From Bacteroidales bacterium (GTDB lineage Bacteria; Bacteroidota; Bacteroidia; Bacteroidales; UBA932): DNA of 56,874 bases. A program made the translations under genes and the position numbers. This document shows positions 1-8,250 of the stretch, in pieces. The notes beneath the pieces are model-generated. The model was not told the origin of the DNA. It did not search any database and was given only the letters and a program-made list of their open reading frames with translations. The stretch lies in assembly GCA_016286385.1 (NCBI GenBank), contig JAEESO010000015.1:1-56874 (forward strand). The letters run 5' to 3'. The number at the start of each line of letters is the position of its first letter. The stretch's first letter is position 1.

Positions 1-1494
1 TACCAGGAGCAGGTGATGCTTCTGTCCCAGAGACTTGCGGGCTTCACTAAAGGTGAGGCCGATAAACTCCGCAAGGCCATGGGTAAGAAGCAGATAGACA
101 TCCTGAACTCCCTCAAGGACAAGTTCATGACAGGAGGCAAGGCCAACGGCCACCCGGAGAAAGTCCTGGACAAGATATGGAAAGACTGGGAGAAGTTTGC
201 CCAGTACGCCTTCAACAAGTCCCACGCCACGTGCTACGCCTGGGTGAGTTACCAGACCGGCTGGCTCAAGGCCCATTACCCGTCCGAATTCTTTGCCAGC
301 TGCCTCAACTGCGCAAAGTCAATGGAGGAAACCGTAAAGATAATGGACGACTGCAAGAGCCACGGCATCAAGATCCTTGGCCCGGATGTCAACGAAAGTT
401 CCGGCCAGTTCACGGTAAATGCCAAGGGAGACGTCCGTTTTGCCCTCAGTTCCATCAAGGGCTTCGGTGGCAATATTGTGGATGCAATTGTGAAAGAACG
501 TGACGAAAACGGCCTTTTCTCAGACGTTTATGACTTTGTGGAGAGGATGAGTGGCTGCGTAAACCGCAAGAGTTTTGAAAACCTTGTAAACTCCGGCGCG
601 CTGGACAGCTTCGGCCATCCCCGTGGAATGTACTTCCTTCCCGGGAAGGGCGGCGGAGACCTCTTCATAGACCAGATCACCCGCTACGGAGACCTTTACA
701 AGAACGACTCCGTTCAGGCCGGCGCCTCCCTCTTTGGAGATGCAGAGGAAATGAAGCCGGAGCGCCCGGGTCTCCCCGAAGGCGTCCCCAACGTGGATAT
801 AATGGAGGAACTCCAGAGGGAGAAAGACCTTGTGGGGATGTACCTGAGTTCGCATCCTCTGGACCGCTATGACTTTGAGATAAAGAATTTCGCCACCTGC
901 AAGATAAATGACCTTCAGGATCTCATTGCCGATTGCGACTCCAAGAAAAAGACCGCCAAAGTGTCCATTGCCGGCATTGTGACGGATTTCAAGCAGCTCA
1001 CCACAAAGGCTGGGAAACCCTATTCACGCACCATGCTGGAAGACTATTCCGGCTCCTTTGAACTCACTCTCTTCGGGAAGGATCACGAGGTCTTCATGCA
1101 GTACATGCAGCCAAAAGCCACCCTTTTCCTTGAAGGAGAGATTGCAGAGAAGTATTTCCTGAAGCCGGAAGAAAAGGCGCAGGGTAAACCCGCGCCTCCG
1201 TACGTATTCAAACTCCGTAAGGTCACTCTCCTTGGCAATGTGGCCGAAGACCTCCTTGGCGGCTTCTCAATGGATATCACCACTCCCATGCTTACGGACA
1301 AGTTCCGTAAAGACCTTGTGAACGTGGTGAAGCACCATAAGGGCAATATACCCCTCACGCTGTATCTTTATGACCCCCAGACCCGCTACCGCATCCAGTT
1401 CTACTCCAAGAAGTTCCAGGTAGCCGTCACATCTGAGTTCATCCGTGAACTCCATTCAATCGGCATAGAGCACTATGAGGTCCTGAGGAAGTAA
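1..1494 (+). CDS. dnaE: DNA polymerase III alpha subunit, C-terminal part (5' end outside window)
   Basis: This is the replicative polymerase catalytic subunit, cut by the window edge. The reading frame is open from base 1 (YQEQVM, a motif typical of the DnaE polymerase domain), so the true start lies upstream and the methionines near 13-16 are internal. What remains covers the end of the palm/fingers region (the QYAFNKSHATCYAWVSYQTGW stretch around residues 65-85 of the fragment), then the helix-hairpin-helix region (VRFALSSIKGFG), then an OB-fold (about residues 315-400, with AGIVTDFKQ and TLFLEGEI). About 490 residues of a protein usually near 1,150-1,250 are present. The stop lies 6 bases from the stop of the convergent clpB and I see no terminator between them. 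The family call is firm from the motifs. Confidence 0.96.
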   Translation, partial: YQEQVMLLSQRLAGFTKGEADKLRKAMGKKQIDILNSLKDKFMTGGKANGHPEKVLDKIWKDWEKFAQYAFNKSHATCYAWVSYQTGWLKAHYPSEFFASCLNCAKSMEETVKIMDDCKSHGIKILGPDVNESSGQFTVNAKGDVRFALSSIKGFGGNIVDAIVKERDENGLFSDVYDFVERMSGCVNRKSFENLVNSGALDSFGHPRGMYFLPGKGGGDLFIDQITRYGDLYKNDSVQAGASLFGDAEEMKPERPGLPEGVPNVDIMEELQREKDLVGMYLSSHPLDRYDFEIKNFATCKINDLQDLIADCDSKKKTAKVSIAGIVTDFKQLTTKAGKPYSRTMLEDYSGSFELTLFGKDHEVFMQYMQPKATLFLEGEIAEKYFLKPEEKAQGKPAPPYVFKLRKVTLLGNVAEDLLGGFSMDITTPMLTDKFRKDLVNVVKHHKGNIPLTLYLYDPQTRYRIQFYSKKFQVAVTSEFIRELHSIGIEHYEVLRK

Positions 1495-1500
1495 GGGCAG

Positions 1501-3666
1501 TTACCGCACCACAACCTCGCCGCCCACGGCGTCTACGTGCACGGTGGAGTCTTTCTTCACGGTGCCGTCAAGGATGGCCTTGGCAAGGAGGTTCACCAAC
1601 TCCCGCTGCATAACCCTCTTCACAGGGCGGGCGCCGTATGCCGGGTCATAGCCTTTCTCCACCATGTGGTCTTCAAAGGCGGCGGTGAATTCCACGCTTA
1701 TGCCGCTGTCTGCAAGGCGTTTACGGAGTTCCTCCTCCTGCAGGTGCAGGATGTCGCGGATATCGGCCTTGGTGAGGGGGTCGAACATTATTATCTCGTC
1801 GATACGGTTGAGGAATTCCGGCCGAACGGTTTGCTTGAGCACGTCCAGAACGCGGGCGCTGCACTCGTCAAGCATCTGGCGGCGCTTTGTAAGTGCCTCC
1901 ATGTCAATGCCGTTCACCTCCGGGAGACGCTCCATGTAGCTTTGAATAATATCCGCTCCGGCGTTGGAGGTCATGATGAGGATGGTGTTCTTGAAGTCCA
2001 CGGTGCGGCCCTTGTTGTCCGTGAGCCGGCCGTCGTCAAGCACCTGCAGAAGCACGTTGAATACGTCCGGGTGGGCCTTCTCAATCTCGTCCAGAAGCAC
2101 CACTGAGTAGGGTTTGCGCCGAACGGCCTCCGTGAGCTGGCCGCCTTCGTCGTAGCCTACGTATCCCGGAGGCGCACCTACAAGACGGCTCACAGTGTGA
2201 CGCTCCTGATATTCGCTCATATCAATACGCGTCATCATGTTCTCGTCGTTGAAGAGGAACTCTGCCAGGGCCTTTGCAAGTTCAGTCTTGCCTACGCCGG
2301 TGGTACCCATGAAGAGGAAGCTGCCGATAGGCCTTTTCTCGTTGGAAAGCCCTGCGCGGTTACGGCGCACGGCATCGGCCACGGCCTTTATGGCGGCGTC
2401 CTGGCCCACGACTCTCTTGTGGAGTTCGGCCTCCATCCTCAGGAGCTTCTCTTTCTCGGATTCCAGCATACGCTTCACGGGGATGCCGGTCCATTTGGCT
2501 ACAACTTCCGCAATGTCTTCCGGGGTAACAGCCTCTGTGACAATTGGTTCCTTGATAGCCTCCGCCTTTGCGGTGAGCTCATCTATACGCTTCTGCGTTG
2601 CTGCCATCTTGCCGTAGCGGATTTCGGCCACCTTGGCGTAGTCTCCGGCGCGCTCGGCGGCCTTTGCCTGGATGTTCAGTTCCTCAAGCTGCTGGCGGGC
2701 GGTCTGGAGCCCTTCCAGAATCTCTTTTTCGGAGTTCCAGCGCTTCATGAGGACGTCACGCTTACCCTGCAGGTCCTTCAATTCGGCCTCCAGTTTTTCC
2801 ATTTTGGCCGATGTCCCTTCACGCTTAATAGCCTCGCGCTCAATTTCTTTCTGCCTTATGGCCGAATTTAGCTCGTCAATGGGCTCCGGCACGGAATTCA
2901 TCTCCAGGCGGAGCTTTGAGGCGGCTTCATCCACAAGGTCGATGGCCTTGTCCGGGAGGAAACGGCTGGTGATGTACCGGTGACTCAGGTTCACTGCGGC
3001 AATCAGGGCGTCGTCCTCAATGCGCACCTTGTGGTGGTTCTCATAACGCTCTTTGAGGCCCCTCAGGATGGCAATTGACTCTGCCGGGGAAGGCTCGTCC
3101 ACCATCACCATCTGGAAACGGCGCTCCAGGGCTTTGTCGGCCTCAAAGTACTTCTGGTACTCGTCCAGGGTTGTTGAGCCGATGGTCCTGAGTTCGCCGC
3201 GGGCCAGCGCCGGCTTGAGGATGTTGGAGGCGTCCATTGCGCCGCTGGTCCGGCCTGCGCCAACCAGGGTGTGAATCTCGTCGATGAAAAGGATTATCTC
3301 ACCGGCGCTGTCCACAACTTCCTTCACAACGCCCTTCAGGCGCTCTTCAAACTCGCCCTGATACTTTGCGCCGGCAATGAGGGCGCCCATGTCCAGGGAG
3401 TAGACTTTCTTGCTCTTAAGGTTTTCCGGCACCTGCCCGTTCACTATGTTCTGGGCGATGCCTTCAGATATTGCGGTTTTACCCACGCCCGGTTCACCAA
3501 CCAGAATGGGGTTGTTCTTTGTCCTTCGGCTTAGGATCTGAAGCACACGGCGGATTTCGTCGTCACGGCCAATCACCGGGTCCAGTTTCCCCTGAGCCGC
3601 CCTCTCGTTGAGGTTTATTGCAAACCTCTGCAGGAATGATTGATTATTATTGTTGTTCTGATCCAT
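1501..3666 (-). CDS. clpB: ClpB-type AAA+ disaggregase lacking the N-terminal domain
   Basis: This is a heat-shock disaggregase that works with DnaK to pull apart protein aggregates in the cytoplasm. The 721 residues begin with a short Asn-rich leader ([10 protein letters not shown]) and go almost at once into the first AAA+ domain (Walker [10 protein letters not shown] near residue 60, Walker B LFIDEIH). The coiled-coil middle domain that separates ClpB from ClpA follows at about residues 275-390, then the second AAA+ domain ([20 protein letters not shown]) and the C-terminal D2-small domain. The usual Clp N-terminal repeat domain of about 145 residues is absent. An in-frame TGA at 3699-3697, 11 codons upstream, and a good AGGAGA ribosome site just before the ATG argue that this start is real. 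The middle domain makes ClpC unlikely. Confidence 0.93.
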   Translation of the reverse strand: MDQNNNNNQSFLQRFAINLNERAAQGKLDPVIGRDDEIRRVLQILSRRTKNNPILVGEPGVGKTAISEGIAQNIVNGQVPENLKSKKVYSLDMGALIAGAKYQGEFEERLKGVVKEVVDSAGEIILFIDEIHTLVGAGRTSGAMDASNILKPALARGELRTIGSTTLDEYQKYFEADKALERRFQMVMVDEPSPAESIAILRGLKERYENHHKVRIEDDALIAAVNLSHRYITSRFLPDKAIDLVDEAASKLRLEMNSVPEPIDELNSAIRQKEIEREAIKREGTSAKMEKLEAELKDLQGKRDVLMKRWNSEKEILEGLQTARQQLEELNIQAKAAERAGDYAKVAEIRYGKMAATQKRIDELTAKAEAIKEPIVTEAVTPEDIAEVVAKWTGIPVKRMLESEKEKLLRMEAELHKRVVGQDAAIKAVADAVRRNRAGLSNEKRPIGSFLFMGTTGVGKTELAKALAEFLFNDENMMTRIDMSEYQERHTVSRLVGAPPGYVGYDEGGQLTEAVRRKPYSVVLLDEIEKAHPDVFNVLLQVLDDGRLTDNKGRTVDFKNTILIMTSNAGADIIQSYMERLPEVNGIDMEALTKRRQMLDECSARVLDVLKQTVRPEFLNRIDEIIMFDPLTKADIRDILHLQEEELRKRLADSGISVEFTAAFEDHMVEKGYDPAYGARPVKRVMQRELVNLLAKAILDGTVKKDSTVHVDAVGGEVVVR

Positions 3667-3723
3667 ATTCTTTTCTCCTTTTCTATGGACCAGTCTTCAA
3701 TCTCCGTTCCGTCCCGGCTTTTT

Positions 3724-3738
3724 CTGACAATTTGGCAG
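3724..3738. promoter_or_regulatory. imperfect palindrome upstream of clpB
   Basis: The sequence CTGACAATTTGGCAG has half-sites CTGACA and TGGCAG around ATT, with one mismatch to perfect symmetry. It lies about 60 bases upstream of the clpB ATG, where an operator or promoter element could sit. Assigning it to heat-shock control is a guess from gene context only. Confidence 0.25.
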
Positions 3739-3763
3739 TGATGGTTCCGTCCCGGGCACAAGA

Positions 3764-3833
3764 TGCCCGATCAGGTCGGGCATGACGGGATTGTCATTTC
3801 GAGCGAAGCCCGCAGGGCGGAGTCGAGAAATCT
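3764..3833. repeat. intergenic palindromic repeat of the TCATTTCGAGCGAAG type
   Basis: Two short palindromes lie side by side. The first is TGCCCGA-TCAGG-TCGGGCA (3764-3782). The second runs from TTTCGA (3797-3802) to TCGAGAAA (3823-3830) around a GC-rich core (GCCCGCAGGGC). Short intergenic elements beginning GTCATTTCGAGCGAAG and ending GTCGAGAAATC are, from general knowledge, common in Bacteroidota chromosomes. The element fills most of the 289-base gap between clpB and its neighbour. No coding potential is visible. Confidence 0.6.
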
Positions 3834-3874
3834 CCTGCCGTGGAGCTAAACGGCTGAAGCACAAGTCGTTATGC

Positions 3875-3908
3875 AAAAACGTCTACCCGAAACCAGGTAG
3901 ACGTTTTT
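3875..3908 (-). terminator. Rho-independent terminator, bidirectional
   Basis: There is a 13-bp perfect stem, AAAAACGTCTACC (3875-3887) and GGTAGACGTTTTT (3896-3908), with an 8-base loop and T runs on both strands. It sits 47 bases beyond the stop of the DUF4923-type gene read on minus, so it ends that transcript before clpB. Confidence 0.85.
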
Positions 3909-3955
3909 ACGTAAATGCTTTATAGTTAGCGTGTTGTCACCACGCGCGCTGCAAA

Positions 3956-4612
3956 TTACTTCACGAGCTTGAAGCCAATGCGGAACTGGTCGTAGCCGTC
4001 GGCAAGACCTGCGATGGCCTTGATCTGGCTGGATTTCTCACCAAGCTGGGAAGAGATCTTCTTCATCATGTCCAGGAGCTTGTCTGCGGTGAAGAGCATC
4101 TTGGCGCCGGTGAGGCTGCTTTCAAGGGTGCCGGTCATGCTGAGGAACTTCATGGTCTTTCCAAAGGTAAGGGTGACGGTTTTTTCGCCTTCACCAACTT
4201 TGTATGTGCCGGGCAGTGCCAGGGGGCCGCAGTTGAGGACGAAGCTGTTGTCGGAAGCATTGAATGTAAATGTCATGGCACCGGGCTTGATGCCAACCTT
4301 TGCGAGGTATTCGTCGGCTTTGGATTCCATACCTGCGGTAACGGCAGTACCGGCAAGATTTGTGAGGACGTTGCCCTCGGAGCTTGAAGCGGAGCAAGCC
4401 ACACCGTTGTAGGTGTAGGTGCCGTCAAGGCTTACGGGTGCCGAATAAACTGTGCCGGCAAGGCCGGAGATGATGTTTCCAAGGGTGCTGAGGGTTGCAT
4501 TTGAATCCTGGGAGGAAGTGTTTCCGCCAAGGAGGCCGCCAAGAATGCTCTGTGCGGGAGCTGTGGCGACAAAGGCCACGGAAAGGGCGATTACGCTAAG
4601 AACTTTTTTCAT
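3956..4612 (-). CDS. secreted DUF4923-like (lipocalin-like) protein
   Basis: This 218-residue protein has a clear signal peptide (MKKVLSVIALSVAFVATAPAQ), so it is exported, probably to the periplasm. After a Gly-rich stretch (SILGGLLGG) and a helical region, the second half is a run of short beta strands (GAMTFTFN, FVLNCGPLALPGTYKV, KTVTLTFGKTMKFLSMTGTL) as in the lipocalin-like DUF4923 family of Bacteroidota. No biochemical role is known to me. It stands alone between its own promoter-like TAACTTTA (complement of 4644-4651) and the terminator at 3875-3908. It contains no Cys lipobox. The family assignment is from recall of pattern and length, and a role cannot be given. Confidence 0.7.
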   Translation of the reverse strand: MKKVLSVIALSVAFVATAPAQSILGGLLGGNTSSQDSNATLSTLGNIISGLAGTVYSAPVSLDGTYTYNGVACSASSSEGNVLTNLAGTAVTAGMESKADEYLAKVGIKPGAMTFTFNASDNSFVLNCGPLALPGTYKVGEGEKTVTLTFGKTMKFLSMTGTLESSLTGAKMLFTADKLLDMMKKISSQLGEKSSQIKAIAGLADGYDQFRIGFKLVK

Positions 4613-4643
4613 TTTATTTTGTTAATTAGATATTTTCGGCCGA

Positions 4644-4651
4644 TAAAGTTA
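4644..4651 (-). promoter_or_regulatory. -7 promoter element (TAACTTTA)
   Basis: Read on minus this is TAACTTTA, one base from the Bacteroidetes -7 consensus TAnnTTTG. It lies 32 bases upstream of the DUF4923-type ATG. A GGCCGAT heptamer (4638-4644) abuts it in non-coding DNA. Confidence 0.45.
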
Positions 4652-4658
4652 GCAAAAA

Positions 4659-5660
4659 TTATTCATTTTCATCCGTCCAGCCCTGGGCTTTTACCGGAAA
4701 TTCAACGCCTTCAGGAGTAACAAGAACCGTGCCCGCTTCCGGCTGAGCAAGGTGTCCGATGATGTCGAATGTCTGGAACTCCCTCCTGAACTTTTCAAGA
4801 TGGAGGATAGGTACCACAAACAGCAGCCGGTTGTCGTCTCCGCCGTTCATTGCGGCCGATACAGGATCCAGGTCCAGTTCCTTCCCAAGCTGGAAGCTGC
4901 CGCCTTCGAATGGGATCTTATCGGCATAAACCTTTGCGCCAAGGCCGCTGTCACGCGTGAGCCTCTTCAGGGCGTCGGCCAGCCCCCGCGTCACGAAATA
5001 GCCGTAGGAAGGGTAAATTTCAACATCCTCAAGTCTTTCAACCACAGATGCTTCCAGTTCCGGACGAAGGTAGTCTCCAACCAGCATCTTATACTCCTTC
5101 ATATCCGGCTGCGTGCCTTTCTCGGAGAACTCCTTTGCGCCCCGCTCCAGTACCTGCAGGCCAAGGAAAGCGGCTCCAAGGGCACCGGAAACGCAGATAA
5201 GGTCCTTGCTCTTTGCCGCCATCCGGCGTTTTGCGGTGAGGGCCGATGTCTCACCCGTAGCGCTCATACTCACGTAAAGCCCGTTCTGGGAAGGCTGGAG
5301 GTCAAGGTTCACGGCCTCGAAGCCGTGCTCCTTTGCCGCCACGGTGATTCCCATCCAAAGGTCCTTCACCTGCGGAAGGTCCAGTTTGGCCGATACCCCA
5401 AGTATCACGTTCAGGAGCTTTGGCTTTGCCAGGGCGGCATAGAGCTCGCCAACAACGCCCACCACGCATTTATAGCCCAGGTGCTTCAGGGGAAAGTACA
5501 CCAGATTGAAATCCGGCCCCTCCAGGTACATCCTGGACGCCGTGATGATACTTCCGCCCTTGGAAGTGTAACTTAGCCCGCTCACGGGGTTATAGGCCGA
5601 CAGCCTGTAAAGCTGCTCTATAGCCTCAATCTTTCCTATCTCGGAGAATGATTCTGCCAT
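4659..5660 (-). CDS. ThiL-like protein (AIR synthase fold), probable pseudoenzyme
   Basis: The 333-residue protein matches thiamine-monophosphate kinase (ThiL) of Bacteroidota along its full length: YFPLKHLGYK near residue 56, LICVSGALGAAFLGLQ near 153, GGDDNRLLF near 272, and the family ending VKAQGW. ThiL makes thiamine diphosphate by phosphorylating thiamine phosphate with ATP and Mg. The acidic Mg/ATP motifs of the family are replaced here. GDDAAV is replaced by a Ser/Gly/Tyr stretch, the Asp of TTD(L/M)L(V/M)EG by ASRMYLEG, (F/L)SD by VGEL, GGDTT by NLDLQ, and DISDG by VTRGL. The ORF is intact and uses the local codon style, so it is a retained gene rather than decay. A binding or regulatory role is inferred; catalysis by the usual mechanism looks impossible. 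Confidence 0.8.
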   Translation of the reverse strand: MAESFSEIGKIEAIEQLYRLSAYNPVSGLSYTSKGGSIITASRMYLEGPDFNLVYFPLKHLGYKCVVGVVGELYAALAKPKLLNVILGVSAKLDLPQVKDLWMGITVAAKEHGFEAVNLDLQPSQNGLYVSMSATGETSALTAKRRMAAKSKDLICVSGALGAAFLGLQVLERGAKEFSEKGTQPDMKEYKMLVGDYLRPELEASVVERLEDVEIYPSYGYFVTRGLADALKRLTRDSGLGAKVYADKIPFEGGSFQLGKELDLDPVSAAMNGGDDNRLLFVVPILHLEKFRREFQTFDIIGHLAQPEAGTVLVTPEGVEFPVKAQGWTDENE

Positions 5661-5680
5661 AGTGATTAATGTTCAGTTTG

Positions 5681-5688
5681 CAAAGATA
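5681..5688 (-). promoter_or_regulatory. -7 promoter element (TATCTTTG)
   Basis: Read on minus this is TATCTTTG, an exact match to TAnnTTTG. It lies 20 bases upstream of the ThiL-like ATG. Confidence 0.65.
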
Positions 5689-5722
5689 AGAAAAATACTG
5701 CAGTGATGTTGGGATATTTTTG

Positions 5723-5730
5723 TACCTTTA
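5723..5730 (+). promoter_or_regulatory. probable -7 promoter element (TACCTTTA)
   Basis: TACCTTTA is one base from TAnnTTTG and lies 24 bases upstream of the histidine phosphatase ATG. It would be the first promoter of the locus. Confidence 0.4.
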
Positions 5731-5754
5731 TGGGGTAAAAAAGCGCAAGCACCT

Positions 5755-7011
5755 ATGAAAAAACTAGTAACCTTACTCGCCGTGCTGCTTCCGGTAGCAG
5801 CGGCATTCGCTCAGGAAAAAGATCCTCAGCTTGAGGCGGAGTACGCCCAGCGCATCTTCCGCGCTGGCGTGAACATGGACCCCTACGAATACCTTCCCGG
5901 GCCGCAGACGCCCGCCCCCAAGGGGTACAAACCCTTTTATATCAGCCATTACGGCCGCCACGGCTCACGAAGCAACTGGGCCGGGACGGAGTATGACAAT
6001 GTGCAGCGCAAGTACCGTGAAGCCCATAATGCGGGCGTACTTACCCCCCAGGGAGAGGCCGTGAGGGAGCAGATAGACCTCCTCATAAAATACCACGACA
6101 ACATGGATGGCCGCCTCACCTACCTAGGCACCCAGGAGCACCGCCAGATTGCCGCACGTATGTACAAAAACTACAGGCGCGTGTTCCATAACGGCAGCAA
6201 GAAGATCTCCGCCCGTTCCAGCACCGTGCAGCGCTGCATCATTTCCATGTGCGCCTTCACCGGGGAACTCATGGAAAGGGAAGACGGACTGGACATACAC
6301 TGGGATACGGGCTCTGAACTTATGAAAATCCTTTCCACGGATGACCCCCGCTGGGTGAGGGAAGGCACATGGGCCATCCTTGAACGCCAGAGGGCCGCCC
6401 ACGTGCCGGATACCACCGCCTTCAAGAACAAGATATTCTCTGACCCGGAAAAGGGCCGTCGGATATGCGGAGACCCCATAGAAATGATGCAGGAAACCTA
6501 TGATATGGCAACCGGCACCGCCGCATTCCAGATGCCCGAGACCCTTTACCGCGTGTTCTCCATGGATGAACTTTACTGGTATGCCCAGGCGCTCAATATG
6601 GAGTTCTACCTCACCCAGTGCAACAGCAAGCCCTTCGGGGACGCCCGTATGGAATCCGTGCAGCCGCTGGCGGAGGACGTGATTGAAAAGGCCGATTCCG
6701 CAATCGCCACCGGAGAATATGCCGCAGACCTCCGTTTCGGCCACGACTACCAGCTTCTGGCCTTCTCCTCCTGGCTGGGGATTGAAGGCGTAGGAGAGCG
6801 CCTTGACGCTGAGGAATGCGCCAACTGGCCGGGTTGGAAGTATACTCCCTTCGCCGGAAACCTGCAGCTCATATTCTACAGGAACAAAGCCGGCGACGTC
6901 AAGGTAAAAGTGCTTCTGAACGAGCGTGAAACAAGGGTTATCGGCCTTGAAGGCTTCCCGTACTATGACTGGAGAGACATCCGGGCCCGTCTTATGGAAA
7001 AGGCAAGATGA
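5755..7011 (+). CDS. secreted histidine acid phosphatase (MINPP/phytase-like)
   Basis: A signal peptide (MKKLVTLLAVLLPVAAAFAQ) is followed by a branch-2 histidine phosphatase domain. The phosphorylated His lies in HYGRHGSRSNW (R68, H69, G70, with R72 completing RHGxR), and the proton-donor motif HD is in RFGHDYQLL near residue 330. Such enzymes remove phosphate from phosphomonoesters, and Bacteroides relatives act on inositol polyphosphates. At 418 residues the length is normal. The gene opens the co-directional block that becomes the utilisation locus. Its stop overlaps the start of the next gene by 4 bases (ATGA), so it is translated together with the XylR-like regulator. The exact substrate cannot be read from the sequence. 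Confidence 0.85.
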   Translation: MKKLVTLLAVLLPVAAAFAQEKDPQLEAEYAQRIFRAGVNMDPYEYLPGPQTPAPKGYKPFYISHYGRHGSRSNWAGTEYDNVQRKYREAHNAGVLTPQGEAVREQIDLLIKYHDNMDGRLTYLGTQEHRQIAARMYKNYRRVFHNGSKKISARSSTVQRCIISMCAFTGELMEREDGLDIHWDTGSELMKILSTDDPRWVREGTWAILERQRAAHVPDTTAFKNKIFSDPEKGRRICGDPIEMMQETYDMATGTAAFQMPETLYRVFSMDELYWYAQALNMEFYLTQCNSKPFGDARMESVQPLAEDVIEKADSAIATGEYAADLRFGHDYQLLAFSSWLGIEGVGERLDAEECANWPGWKYTPFAGNLQLIFYRNKAGDVKVKVLLNERETRVIGLEGFPYYDWRDIRARLMEKAR

Positions 7012-8177
7012 GACTTATCTTCATGGGGGATTTCTCCGAGCAGTTTCCAAACCGGATACTGCGCGGAATCCGAAAATATTCCCAGGAGGCCGATGAACCC
7101 TGGGTGGTTTGTACAATGCCTTCTTCCTACAGGGAAACCCACAGTTTTGAAGACTTCCTTGCCTGGGCGCAGAAATGGCGCGCAAACATAGTCCTTGCCC
7201 CTTTCAACCTCGATGACCCCGTGGAGAAATTCCGTGAAAACGGCATTGTGGCCATCTCCATGGACCATATCCGCCCCTTTCCCCAAATCCCCAGCCTCAC
7301 CTCGGATTACCACAGGACGGGGGAGATGGTGGCAACCCGTTTCGTGGCCAGCGGGTACCGCAATTTTGCCTTCTTCGGGTACCACGGAGTGGTCTGGAGC
7401 GACGGCCGAAGGGAGGGATTCGTGGACTACCTTGCCTCCCAGGGCCTCAAGGACTATTTTGAGGAGGGCGTGAGGATACGGACGGACGTCCTCTGGAGCT
7501 ATGACGAGGCAAAACTGGGATACTGGCTCCTGTCCCTCCCGAAGCCAGTCGGGATTATGGCCTGCGACGACACCCAGGCAAATATCCTCCTTGAGTGTTG
7601 CAACACTTTTGAGATAGCCGTTCCCGGAGAGATAGCCGTCATAGGGGTGGACAATGACGATGTCCGCTGCACCATGACCCAGCCGCAGCTCTCTTCCGTG
7701 GATGTGGACATGGAAGGCGGGGGCTATGCCGTGGCCTCAATGGCCGCCCGTATGGTAGAAGACCCCTCTTACAAAGGTGAGGACATAGTGATGCGGCCCC
7801 TTGGAATTGTGACAAGGCAGTCTTCCGGAATAGTTGTGACGGGAGACAGATCCGTCCAGGAAGCCATACGTTTCATAACGGAGAATCCACGCCGTAAAAT
7901 ACAGGTTTCGGATGTCCTCTCCCACGTCCCCATGTCCCGCCGTTCCCTTGAACAGCGCTTCCTTAAAGCCACGGGATTAAGCGTCTACGAGTTCATTACA
8001 AAGGTCAGGATAGACACCTTTGCGGAGCTTCTTCTAACCACCACGGACACTGTTTCCCAGATAGCCGCGCTTATGGACGAGCCCGATACAAAAAGCATCT
8101 CCCGGCGCTTTGCGGCCATCAAAGGATGCACTCCCAGGGAGTATAGGCGTAAATATTTGCGCAAAATGAGTGAATAA
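7008..8177 (+). CDS. XylR-type hybrid transcription regulator (sugar-binding domain plus AraC HTH)
   Basis: The 389-residue protein has no signal peptide. Residues 1-270 resemble the LacI/periplasmic-binding-protein sugar-sensing fold without a LacI HTH (NRILRGIRKYSQE, TSDYHRTGEMVA, MACDDTQANILLEC, IAVIGVDNDD, LSSVDVDMEGGGY). Residues 285-385 form a pair of AraC-type HTH motifs (VSDVLSHVPMSRRSLEQRF and AALMDEPDTKSISRRF), ending in the family signature GCTPREYRR. This architecture is that of XylR, which binds a sugar directly in the cytoplasm and activates a catabolic operon. The gene overlaps the upstream phosphatase by 4 bases and precedes the promoter of the GH2 gene, so it is the obvious candidate regulator of the locus. 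The inducer is unknown, perhaps an amino sugar. Confidence 0.9.
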   Translation: MRLIFMGDFSEQFPNRILRGIRKYSQEADEPWVVCTMPSSYRETHSFEDFLAWAQKWRANIVLAPFNLDDPVEKFRENGIVAISMDHIRPFPQIPSLTSDYHRTGEMVATRFVASGYRNFAFFGYHGVVWSDGRREGFVDYLASQGLKDYFEEGVRIRTDVLWSYDEAKLGYWLLSLPKPVGIMACDDTQANILLECCNTFEIAVPGEIAVIGVDNDDVRCTMTQPQLSSVDVDMEGGGYAVASMAARMVEDPSYKGEDIVMRPLGIVTRQSSGIVVTGDRSVQEAIRFITENPRRKIQVSDVLSHVPMSRRSLEQRFLKATGLSVYEFITKVRIDTFAELLLTTTDTVSQIAALMDEPDTKSISRRFAAIKGCTPREYRRKYLRKMSE

Positions 8178-8214
8178 ATACGCAAAATTCCCCTTCTTGC
8201 GCGTGCGTGTAAGC

Positions 8215-8222
8215 TAATTTTG
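8215..8222 (+). promoter_or_regulatory. -7 promoter element (TAATTTTG) with overlapping inverted repeat
   Basis: TAATTTTG matches TAnnTTTG exactly and a TTG at 8197-8199 could serve as the upstream box. GCTAAT (8213-8218) and ATTAGC (8224-8229) form an inverted repeat straddling the -7 box, where a regulator could compete with RNA polymerase. It drives the GH2 gene and probably the downstream operon. Confidence 0.55.
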
Positions 8223-8250
8223 CATTAGCTAACCATAAAACTGAATAACA

